Origin: a candidate division TM6 bacterium UASB124
GTDB taxonomy: Bacteria > Dependentiae > Babeliae > Babeliales > RVW-14
Direction of reading: 5' to 3'
Length of the DNA stretch: 6,245 nucleotides
Assembly: GCA_001468855.1 (NCBI GenBank)
Contig: LDIV01000001.1
Span: 605,847 to 612,091, forward strand
This document shows positions 1 through 6,190 of this stretch, in pieces. The first letter of the stretch is position 1. Every line of letters begins with the position of its first letter. The position numbers and the translations under genes are program-made. The notes below the pieces were generated by a model that was not told the DNA's origin, did no database searches, and saw only the letters and a list, made by a program, of their open reading frames with translations.

Positions 1-2430
1 CCGTTTAAATCTCAAAAAGGTTATTTTGATATAAAAGATAAAAAGGCAATTCTTGTGTATCCACAAAACATCAATGTTGCAATGTATATCACGACAGTTG
101 TTTCAACCGATTCAGTTAAAATGTTACGCACTGGCAGCGATGCTTTTACGATAAATGGATTATACTATGAATTTCCAAGGATCATTTCAATGATCCCTGG
201 TGATGCTATTCATTTTTTTAAACAGATCAACATAAAAACAAAAATGAATTCATTGAGTGGGGTACTCTCTGCAATTAATGAGCTTTTTTTAGAAAAAGAC
301 GACAGAGAAACTGAAAAAACATTTTTGATAGAAACACTTAAAGGTCCCAATGATATTCCTTCTTTATGTCAGTTTGAACGTACTTATAAAGGGTCTAATA
401 AGCCTTTTCCTATAGAACAAAATTTAGCGTCGGTGAAAAATGAAATAACATTGGAACATGTTATGATTACAACCAGGCCTGATGCTGTAGTTATTCGATT
501 CAAAGTTAAAGATACTAAAACTGCATGGGAGTGTTCATTTAATCCAAACGATTATACAAAAGAAGGTCGGTACCCAAGTTTATCGATGTTTAAGCAGATA
601 CATAACATCGGGAAATATGGGCAAGATTTTGCACAAATAAAAATGAATCTAAAAGGTAAAGAAGTGCAAGGCATCAAAGAACTTTATTCATTAATTGCGG
701 GATTGGAAAGCAAAATAAATATTGATAAATCACAATTTAAAAAAATTAAAACAGTAGCAACCAATGCTTTGCAAAGTCCAAATGCCAACATGCAAAATTT
801 TGGTACACTGCTTCTGATACTGTTGGCAAAAACAACGCAACAACCAGAAAATTTTATTCGGAGTATATTTCAAACAAAGTTTTTGGATATTCAAAAAAAT
901 TTTTTAGCAAATCTAAAAATATATACCAATCAAGAACCGGCATTGGTTTTTGCCGCAGCTCAAGCCGCCATAAGTAACGCTGATTCTGATGTGGCAACGA
1001 AAGCTTTTTCAATTTTTGGATTATTATGGGATATTCAGCAATATCATGAACAAGCAAAAAAAATTCTCATCGATGATACTCTGAAAAACCCTGATTCCGA
1101 TGTGGAGCAACAACAAAATGCTGTGTCTGGCCTACTTGATTTAATTAACGATAACAAAGGATATAAAGCTGCTTTTGCATGTGCTCAAACTGCACTTAAT
1201 TGCAAAGATGATGATGTTGTAAAACTAGCTGCTCTTATTTTGGGGGAACTCTGGAATGTCCCAGAATATCATGATCAAGCCAAAAAAATTATCAGTACTA
1301 TTATAAATAATCCTTCCCCTAATTACATACAGCAGAAAGCTGTTTTGAGTGGGTTGCTGTTCTTACTTGAAAATTACGATGATAAGGAATATAAAGCTCC
1401 GTTCGAGATGGCTCAAGCTGCTATTACTAGTCAGAATCCAGATATTGCAACCGTTGCTGCGACAATTCTGATTTTTTTGTATAAAAAGCCGAAGTTGTAT
1501 GATAAACCGGAATATTATCAAAGGGCAAAACAAAATCTTGAAACTATGTTGAGCGCTGCTCAAAATGACATCAAAAGTACAAACCCTGACAAGCTACTCA
1601 AAGCAACAAGGATTTTGGGATTGTTATGGGACGTTGAAGAATACCATGATCAGGTCAAAGCAACTTTGGATGGTATTATGCAACCTGATTTTGATAAACA
1701 ACTAATTATTTTGGCTAATTTATTAATTTTGATTATTTATAATGAAAAAGGATATGAGGCGGCTTTTGCTGTTGCCGAAATGACTGTCCACAGTAATAAT
1801 TACATGGTTGTACAGTACGCAACAAAAATTTTAGGGGTTCTATGGTCTAAGTCAAAATATTCACATAAAGTTCAAAATGTCCTTCGTCCACTTATTGAGC
1901 AGGGAGATGATATTCAACGTCAAAAGAACATTTTAAAAGGCTTAAGGGAACTTATTACGGATATCGGTATGGGATACTCAGCCTCTCTTACTCTAGCTCA
2001 GGCTGTTGTAGGCAAGAATAATCCTGATCTTGTTACGGATGCGGTAATAATTTTAAAATTATTATTAGATGAACCTAAAAGGTATAGGCAACAAGCCCGA
2101 AAAATTCTTGATACAATTTTTTCCACTGCTTGCGTGAACATTAATAGCAAAAATTCAGAGCTTGTATCCAAGGCTGCGGTGGTCTTGGGTGTCTTAGGGG
2201 ATATTGAAAATTATATTGACCAATCCCAAAAGATCATTTTTACAATTATGAAGGGAATCGATTTTGAGCATCAAATTAACATTCTGAATGGCTTGAGATA
2301 TGTAATTATTGCTTTGAAGGAAAAAGCGGTGTTTGCGTTAAAAGTACTTGAGATTGCCCATAAAAATAATAACTCTAAGGTTAATAAGCTTGCTGCTGAA
2401 ATTTTAAAATTAAAAGAATCAACTGTATAA
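1..2430 (+). CDS. Large HEAT/ARM-like solenoid repeat protein, 5' end cut by window edge
   Basis: Function unknown; I do not recognise the family by name. The frame is open from base 1 (it begins P-F-K-S-Q-K-G-Y) to a TAA at 2428-2430, so the true start is probably upstream. A GTG at 55 preceded by a weak AAGG is the alternative start and would give 791 residues; numbering here counts from it. Residues 1-230 look mixed alpha/beta with no motif I can name. From about 230 to the end the protein is helical, with aliphatic and alanine heptad-like spacing typical of HEAT/ARM solenoids. A motif W/L-D-x-x-x-Y-H-D-Q-A-K-x-I-L recurs with its Tyr at 330, 405, 488, 530, 602, 677 and 720. A second motif, A-F-x-x-A-Q-x-A-I, recurs near 299, 374, 450, 571, 645 and 760. 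Such solenoids usually bind proteins, so a scaffold or host-interaction role is possible but is inference. No membrane segment is visible in the part seen. It converges on the minus-strand gene to its right. Confidence 0.85.
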   Translation, partial: PFKSQKGYFDIKDKKAILVYPQNINVAMYITTVVSTDSVKMLRTGSDAFTINGLYYEFPRIISMIPGDAIHFFKQINIKTKMNSLSGVLSAINELFLEKDDRETEKTFLIETLKGPNDIPSLCQFERTYKGSNKPFPIEQNLASVKNEITLEHVMITTRPDAVVIRFKVKDTKTAWECSFNPNDYTKEGRYPSLSMFKQIHNIGKYGQDFAQIKMNLKGKEVQGIKELYSLIAGLESKINIDKSQFKKIKTVATNALQSPNANMQNFGTLLLILLAKTTQQPENFIRSIFQTKFLDIQKNFLANLKIYTNQEPALVFAAAQAAISNADSDVATKAFSIFGLLWDIQQYHEQAKKILIDDTLKNPDSDVEQQQNAVSGLLDLINDNKGYKAAFACAQTALNCKDDDVVKLAALILGELWNVPEYHDQAKKIISTIINNPSPNYIQQKAVLSGLLFLLENYDDKEYKAPFEMAQAAITSQNPDIATVAATILIFLYKKPKLYDKPEYYQRAKQNLETMLSAAQNDIKSTNPDKLLKATRILGLLWDVEEYHDQVKATLDGIMQPDFDKQLIILANLLILIIYNEKGYEAAFAVAEMTVHSNNYMVVQYATKILGVLWSKSKYSHKVQNVLRPLIEQGDDIQRQKNILKGLRELITDIGMGYSASLTLAQAVVGKNNPDLVTDAVIILKLLLDEPKRYRQQARKILDTIFSTACVNINSKNSELVSKAAVVLGVLGDIENYIDQSQKIIFTIMKGIDFEHQINILNGLRYVIIALKEKAVFALKVLEIAHKNNNSKVNKLAAEILKLKESTV

Positions 2431-2471
2431 TTATGTGTTTTAGCGTATGGTATGAGCATTAAATTCTCTTA

Positions 2472-2501
2472 ATAAAGACAGTCTGGATAAAGACAGTCTG
2501 G
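2472..2501. repeat. Perfect 15-bp tandem duplication
   Basis: The unit ataaagacagtctgg occurs twice head to tail with no mismatch (2472-2486 and 2487-2501). Each copy contains the odd-centred dyad AGAC-A-GTCT (2476-2484 and 2491-2499), so the pair could be two spaced dyad sites or a slippage duplication. It lies 41 bases after the stop of the solenoid gene, between convergent genes, and is not coding in any convincing frame. Confidence 0.85.
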
Positions 2502-2508
2502 CGAAAAA

Positions 2509-2590
2509 TTGGGTGATATTAGTAAATAAGCATATGTGTAATTAATTTTCACATGTGTTCTTGTGATTGCGATTTACTTTTATCACCCAA
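2509..2590 (-). terminator. Long interrupted hairpin, likely terminator of the 275-residue gene
   Basis: Outer arms ttgggtgata (2509-2518) and tatcacccaa (2581-2590) pair perfectly. After a 2x2 T/T internal loop, agtaaat (2521-2527) pairs with atttact (2572-2578). Inside, catatgtg (2531-2538) and cacatgtg (2550-2557) form a third stem with one G-U pair. Read on the minus strand, the outer stem is followed at once by five T (complement of 2504-2508), as in an intrinsic terminator, and it lies 75 bases beyond the stop at 2666. On the plus strand no T run follows, so it fits the minus-strand gene best. The 82-nt span is long for a simple terminator, so a structured RNA element is an alternative. 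Confidence 0.5.
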
Positions 2591-2665
2591 ATAAAGTCAT
2601 GGCATAGTAATTTATCAATTGTGTAGGCTAAAAAATGATATATAGGGGCACTTTTGGCAGAGTGG

Positions 2666-3493
2666 TTATAACGCTTCTTTATTAACATTGTAATACAAGA
2701 GCCCTGCGTTTTGAGCTGCTTGTCGAGTTTGTTTATCTTGATAAATTTTATTGAGCTCTGCAAGTTTTTTACATATGTATGTATTTATTTTATTAATATT
2801 TTCGAGCAACGCCTTACTGTTTTGGCGTAGGGTTTCATCTTGAGTGTCTGCAACAATTTTGCCCAAAATTTTCTGTAGGTTGTTTATTTGTTGCGCAATG
2901 GTGGTGTACCATGTTATTGCTTGCTGCGTATTGCCATTAAAGTTTTTTAGGATATATCCATCAAGATAATTGAGTGTTATTGTGCCCGTAAAGAATGGAT
3001 CGGTTTTTAACTGATTGAGTATAACCGATGACTGTTGGAGCGCACCAAAGAAAAGTTTTTTTGTTGTTCTCTGGGAAAGCCATGCATAAGTACCGAGCCC
3101 TATGGCTACAGGGAGTGTAATTTTGTAGTTATCAACGGTTATTGTTGTAAGTTTTGCCAGAGTGGTATAGGTGGCTTGTGCTGCCGTTGTACTGTATTGG
3201 ACAAGTTTTTTGCCGTAGGCCATACAGATTGCTATAAGACTGCCGGCGGCAAAGGCTTTTGTTTTTGTCCATGTGTCATCGCTCGTTCGATTGAAATATT
3301 TCGAGAGTTTAGTACGCCATGTCCAATTTAAGCCAAATTGTTCATAGGCATCTTTAATTGCTTTATCGGTAACATTAATTATGTTTTGTTCATCTGTTGG
3401 CTGTTCTATATTTTGTATGGCTGCTGGCTTTTGTGCTTGTAGGAGGGGGGTAACACAGAAAGAAAAAAGTAATATATGTTTAAAAATATTCAT
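2666..3493 (-). CDS. Exported protein of unknown function with two membrane segments
   Basis: I do not recognise this 275-residue protein. The ATG at 3493 is set by a strong GGAGG (complement of 3500-3504) six bases upstream. Residues 1-20 form a signal peptide: a Lys at 5, a hydrophobic core I-L-L-F-S-F-C-V, and a possible cleavage site after L-Q-A at 18-20. Two hydrophobic stretches, about 79-93 (A-G-S-L-I-A-I-C-M-A-Y) and about 125-139 (L-P-V-A-I-G-L-G-T-Y-A-W), are candidate transmembrane helices or a hairpin. The rest is rich in Gln, Asn, Thr and Lys; residues 188-262 are strongly helical and probably coiled. No catalytic motif is visible. Location is therefore inner membrane or periplasm. 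It follows the Deg-like protease gene on the same strand after a 138-bp gap, so it may be read with it or from its own promoter. Its stop at 2666 faces the solenoid gene, and a hairpin with a T run lies beyond it. Confidence 0.8.
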   Translation of the reverse strand: MNIFKHILLFSFCVTPLLQAQKPAAIQNIEQPTDEQNIINVTDKAIKDAYEQFGLNWTWRTKLSKYFNRTSDDTWTKTKAFAAGSLIAICMAYGKKLVQYSTTAAQATYTTLAKLTTITVDNYKITLPVAIGLGTYAWLSQRTTKKLFFGALQQSSVILNQLKTDPFFTGTITLNYLDGYILKNFNGNTQQAITWYTTIAQQINNLQKILGKIVADTQDETLRQNSKALLENINKINTYICKKLAELNKIYQDKQTRQAAQNAGLLYYNVNKEAL

Positions 3494-3535
3494 GATTATC
3501 CTCCATCATTTAAAAAAACATGAATTACTATTCTT

Positions 3536-3564
3536 AGTGTACGTGAATAAGATGATTAGATCAA
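3536..3564 (-). promoter_or_regulatory. Possible sigma-70 promoter for the 275-residue gene
   Basis: On the minus strand TTGATC (complement of 3559-3564) is followed after 17 bases by TACACT (complement of 3536-3541). Each matches the consensus at four of six positions, with ideal spacing, and would give a leader of about 35 bases. In AT-rich DNA such matches are common by chance. Confidence 0.3.
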
Positions 3565-3571
3565 AGGCTGT

Positions 3572-3606
3572 TGCTATTTCCAAATAGTCACAATGCTGCT
3601 ATTTGG
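3572..3606 (-). promoter_or_regulatory. Two AAATAGCA copies with a small stem, upstream of the 275-residue gene
   Basis: The 8-mer tgctattt on the plus strand (AAATAGCA on the minus, coding strand) lies at 3572-3579 and 3597-3604, 25 bases apart. The second copy overlaps an 8-bp inverted repeat, ccaaatag (3580-3587) and ctatttgg (3599-3606), with an 11-base loop. No T run follows on the minus strand, so it is not a good intrinsic terminator for the protease gene. The position just upstream of the possible -35 box would suit an activator site. The same 8-mer is paired again at 5352-5370. Confidence 0.35.
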
Positions 3607-3631
3607 GTGTATTAATATGTCTTTTTTAAGT

Positions 3632-5284
3632 TTAAGCAATTTGTATGGTATTGGGTGATTGTGAACCAATCCCGGCCTCCTTTTGCTTGTTAAGCAAGTC
3701 AACTAGTGGTGATATGTTGTAATGATATTTTTCTGCAAGGATGGGTTCTTGTTGCAATACCTCATTAAGATCGAGAGCTGCTTTTGTTTTCCATATTGTT
3801 TCAATGACTAGATAACCCGTCTTTGTATTGTTGCTTACTGCGTTATAAAAATCATCGAGAGTATAAACTTCCTGGTCATTAACTTTATATATAAAGCCGT
3901 CAGGAAAACTAAAAATATTGCTTTGAGCGAGTTCTGTTTCTGCAAAAACATGGGTAATAAGCAGGTGTGGTTTTGTTTTATAATTTTCATCAAAAAAACT
4001 AATGTAGCGGGCCCAGCTAACATCAAAATTTATCCAACGAGATAAGATTGATATGATTATGTCAATGTGATTCATGGTAAGTTCCATAATGACCATGCCA
4101 CCAAAAACATCATATGTTGGTTGTTTTTCAAAGGGTAAAAAATATTTTTTTATTTTGAATGGTTGTTCTATTTTTTTTTGTGTTGAGCATTGTAATTGTT
4201 TGCCGCCACGATAGGTAGAAAAGGTAATGGTTGAACCATTTTTTATACGAGCAAGAGCATCTAAAATACGTATTCTGTATGTTGACCATGGGACGTTGAC
4301 GTAGCCAAATCGGTCTATTTCATAATTATTAATTTGAGTGATTATATCGCCGGCACGTAGACCAGCAGCGTAGCCTAATGAGCCTTCGGTGACATTCGTG
4401 ATATAAACACCATTGGTTGTTGGACAGCCAAGGTATTGCAATGTTTTTACTGTGGTAGATGTGTATTGGATACCAAGATATGATTGATGAACTATGGCAC
4501 CATTATTGAAATCTGATAGATGTACCTTGAGGCGATTTATAGGAATGATGTAATTAATACTGCTGCTTTGTTCACTTTCGCCAACGCCACCGACCAAAAT
4601 ACCGATGACTTTGCCGTTTTTATCAAGTACGGGACTGCCAGAATTGCCTTGATACGATGGTGCTGTTGTAGTAAAACAATCTCCCCAGGGGGTGGTTTCC
4701 TGTCCTGAAATTGATCCTATCGCATGCTTTATATATTCTTCTCCAAGGGGATAGCCTACAAGCATAACCTTTTCACCTTGATGTAATTTGTCTGAATCTG
4801 CAAGATCTAGGTAACTGATTGTTTGATTAGATAACATTTGTTCGAGATGGTCTTTGGCTTCAGGTTTTAATCGTAAATGAGCCAAATCAAACTCTGGACT
4901 TCCGCCAATAAATTCAACTTCAAAACGTTCTTTCCATGCAAGGGGGTGTTGGATATAGATTGCATCGGCATTAGAGATAACATGAAAGTTAGTGTAAATG
5001 TCTCCGTCTTTGCTTGCTATAAAACCGGTTCCTCTTTTTTCAAAATCGTCTCCTTGTCTGAATGGTATGGTCCAATCATAGTTTGTGCCAAAAGCAAAAA
5101 CTTGAACTACGTTGTTTCGCGCCATATCAAAGATATCAACCCATGTTTTTTTTGCTGTGTGAGTTTCTTGTTGGAGTTGTCTTTTTTGATGTTTGACGGT
5201 GTAGGGTGTTAAGGGTTGGTTAATCGTTAAAAGAAGACAGATGGGAATTGAGATGAGATAAAGTTGTTTTTTGCGTGGATTCAT
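3632..5284 (-). CDS. Exported HtrA/Deg-family serine protease with two PDZ-type domains
   Basis: A 550-residue trypsin-like endoprotease predicted to degrade or refold damaged proteins in the envelope. Residues 1-28 look like a signal peptide (R-K-K, then hydrophobic core 8-21). The protease domain spans about 50-255. Catalytic His101 lies in T-N-F-H-V-I, Asp133 in F-D-L-A-H-L, and Ser215 in Q-G-N-S-G-S-P, which is the usual G-N-S-G-G-P with Ser for the second Gly. PDZ1 is about 268-365 (Y-L-G-I at 269-272, G-L-R-A-G-D-I-I at 308-315). The segment 376-530 has the pattern of the second PDZ of plant-type DEG proteases: P-T-Y-D-V-F-G-G-M-V near 389, a V-N-D-Q-E-V turn near 468, then a tail like L-D-x-x-E-V-L. 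The length is nearer to those than to DegP (about 475). ATG at 5284 has GAGG (complement of 5295-5298) ten bases upstream. It is transcribed divergently from the ferritin-like gene and precedes the 275-residue exported protein. I give no symbol because degP, degQ and deg9 cannot be told apart here. Confidence 0.93.
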   Translation of the reverse strand: MNPRKKQLYLISIPICLLLTINQPLTPYTVKHQKRQLQQETHTAKKTWVDIFDMARNNVVQVFAFGTNYDWTIPFRQGDDFEKRGTGFIASKDGDIYTNFHVISNADAIYIQHPLAWKERFEVEFIGGSPEFDLAHLRLKPEAKDHLEQMLSNQTISYLDLADSDKLHQGEKVMLVGYPLGEEYIKHAIGSISGQETTPWGDCFTTTAPSYQGNSGSPVLDKNGKVIGILVGGVGESEQSSSINYIIPINRLKVHLSDFNNGAIVHQSYLGIQYTSTTVKTLQYLGCPTTNGVYITNVTEGSLGYAAGLRAGDIITQINNYEIDRFGYVNVPWSTYRIRILDALARIKNGSTITFSTYRGGKQLQCSTQKKIEQPFKIKKYFLPFEKQPTYDVFGGMVIMELTMNHIDIIISILSRWINFDVSWARYISFFDENYKTKPHLLITHVFAETELAQSNIFSFPDGFIYKVNDQEVYTLDDFYNAVSNNTKTGYLVIETIWKTKAALDLNEVLQQEPILAEKYHYNISPLVDLLNKQKEAGIGSQSPNTIQIA

Positions 5285-5351
5285 AAATAAAAAACCTCAT
5301 GTAATATTAAACATATAAGTTTAAATGCTATAAAATTTTTTTTTGATTGTG

Positions 5352-5370
5352 AAATAGCACAAAAATAGCA
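5352..5370 (+). promoter_or_regulatory. Paired AAATAGCA direct repeats, 11 bp apart
   Basis: AAATAGCA occurs at 5352-5359 and 5363-5370, start to start 11 bp, about one helical turn, so a protein could meet both on the same DNA face. The second copy runs into an odd-centred palindrome gcaattgaattgc (5368-5380). The site lies between the divergent protease and ferritin-like genes, 31 bp upstream of the possible -35 box of the latter, a usual place for an activator. On its other side is a run of nine T (5336-5344), an A-tract on the protease strand that may bend the DNA. By eye the 8-mer occurs only four times in the window, all intergenic. Confidence 0.4.
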
Positions 5371-5400
5371 ATTGAATTGCGCTTAAAAGCTACTTATATA

Positions 5401-5430
5401 TTGCTTGGCTTTATAGTGTATGAGTATAAT
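5401..5430 (+). promoter_or_regulatory. Likely sigma-70 promoter P1 for the ferritin-like gene
   Basis: TTGCTT (5401-5406) and a perfect TATAAT (5425-5430) are separated by 18 bases. Initiation near 5437 would give an untranslated leader of about 88 bases. The -35 box is a weak match (three of six), consistent with dependence on an activator. Confidence 0.5.
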
Positions 5431-5447
5431 AGTGCAGTTGTTTTTTC

Positions 5448-5496
5448 TTGCTCTGAATGTTTGAAAATAATATGATTGGAACGTTCAATAATTATT
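5448..5496 (+). promoter_or_regulatory. Possible second promoter P2 and adjoining palindromes before the ferritin-like gene
   Basis: TTGCTC (5448-5453) and TATGAT (5471-5476, five of six) are spaced by 17 bases, so initiation would fall near 5483. Two perfect palindromes sit edge to edge across that point: gaacgttc (5479-5486) and aataattatt (5487-5496). A repressor bound there would block P2 and obstruct transcription from P1. Ferritin-type genes are often under iron or peroxide regulators, but the sites do not clearly match a Fur, PerR or OxyR consensus, so the regulator is unknown. Confidence 0.3.
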
Positions 5497-5524
5497 ACCG
5501 TGTGAAAAACAAAGAGGAGTTTCG

Positions 5525-6070
5525 ATGGCAAAAAAGGGTTTGAAGCAAACAGCTCAACAATCGGTGACAAATTTGCATGGTGAATTTGCAATAAAGATTG
5601 TTAAGTTTCCTATGCCAAAGTTACTGGAAATGCTTAATAAGGCGTATGCTGATGAATGGATCGCCTACCATCAATATTGGACTTGTGCAAGAATTGTCGA
5701 AGGGCCAATGCGTGCGTTGATTGCAAAGGAGATGGAAGAACATGCTCAAGAGGAATACGATCACGTGAAACAGATTGCTGATCGTATCATACAGTTAGGC
5801 GGTAAGCCATTGCTAAGCCCAATGTTGTGGTATAAGCATACCGGATGTAGCTATGATGCAACGAAAAATGTATACGTCAAAGAAGTATTACGTGAAAATA
5901 TTAAAGGTGAACAGTGTGCAATCACTTCTTACAATCATATGCTTGAGCTTATTGAGAACAAGGATCCGCTGACGTATGATATGATTCTTAAAATTTTGGC
6001 AAAAGAAGTTGAGCATGAGCAGGATTTAACAAAATTTCTTAATGATTTTGATGCGCTTGGAGATATGTAA
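5525..6070 (+). CDS. Ferritin-like di-iron protein, DPS-like (DPSL/thioferritin) type
   Basis: A 181-residue four-helix-bundle protein expected to oxidise Fe(II) with O2 or H2O2 and store or detoxify iron in the cytoplasm as an oligomeric shell. All six bacterioferritin-type ligands can be placed: Glu44 (A-D-E-W), Glu77 and His80 (E-Y-D-H), Glu129 (K-G-E-Q-C), Glu161 and His164 (E-V-E-H). The 33-residue gap between Glu44 and Glu77 equals that between Glu18 and Glu51 of E. coli Bfr. The Bfr haem Met after the second Glu is replaced by Tyr78, so haem binding is unlikely. Cys108 lies in the helix B-C connection and Cys131 two residues after Glu129; a cysteine pair in such places marks archaeal and Bacteroides DPSL proteins, so I favour that group over true Bfr. 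The N-terminal tail (K-K-G-L-K) is basic. ATG at 5525 follows AAAGAGGAG (5511-5519) by five bases, a very strong ribosome site. The gene is monocistronic: its own promoters lie upstream and a strong terminator follows 66 bases after the stop. Confidence 0.92.
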   Translation: MAKKGLKQTAQQSVTNLHGEFAIKIVKFPMPKLLEMLNKAYADEWIAYHQYWTCARIVEGPMRALIAKEMEEHAQEEYDHVKQIADRIIQLGGKPLLSPMLWYKHTGCSYDATKNVYVKEVLRENIKGEQCAITSYNHMLELIENKDPLTYDMILKILAKEVEHEQDLTKFLNDFDALGDM

Positions 6071-6136
6071 GGATCAATCTCAATACGTATATTCATACGT
6101 TGAGCACATTCGTGAAATATTACTGAGATTTATACT

Positions 6137-6190
6137 AATTTATAGTGTTTGCGGTTCGATGCTGTCGAATAGCAAACACTATAAATTTTT
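6137..6190 (+). terminator. Strong intrinsic terminator of the ferritin-like gene
   Basis: A perfect 16-bp stem pairs 6137-6152 (aatttatagtgtttgc) with 6172-6187 (gcaaacactataaatt). Its 19-base loop holds a second stem, ttcga (6155-6159) with tcgaa (6165-6169), closed by five bases. A T run (6186-6190), then C and TTT, follows on the plus strand; no T run follows on the minus strand, so it is one-way. A small bulged hairpin (ctcaa 6079-6083 with ttgag 6100-6104, cgta with tacg inside) lies nearer the stop codon. I see nothing identifiable in 6191-6245. Confidence 0.85.

Noticed and set aside
2644..2675. tRNA-like 5' segment (ggcagagtggttataacgc, resembling the D-arm of tRNA-Ser or tRNA-Cys).
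   Set aside because: The D-stem pairs poorly, no anticodon arm, T-arm or matching 3' acceptor strand follows, and its right part is the end of the 275-residue gene. A chance match or a very decayed fragment is more likely.
3035..3331. Cysteine-rich plus-strand reading frame of 98 codons.
   Set aside because: It lies wholly opposite the 275-residue gene, which has a signal peptide and a strong ribosome site; the Cys-rich composition is what antisense reading of such a gene yields.
3580..3606. Inverted repeat ccaaatag/ctatttgg as a terminator for the protease gene.
   Set aside because: Only eight AU-rich pairs, an 11-base loop and no T run on the minus strand; it is better read as part of the repeated 8-mer site.
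4877..5212. Plus-strand reading frame of 111 codons.
   Set aside because: It is antisense to the protease domain with the His101 and Asp133 motifs, and has no domain or convincing start site.
5336..5344. Run of nine T as a phase-variable tract.
   Set aside because: It is intergenic, not clearly between promoter boxes of the protease gene, and such runs are common in AT-rich DNA.
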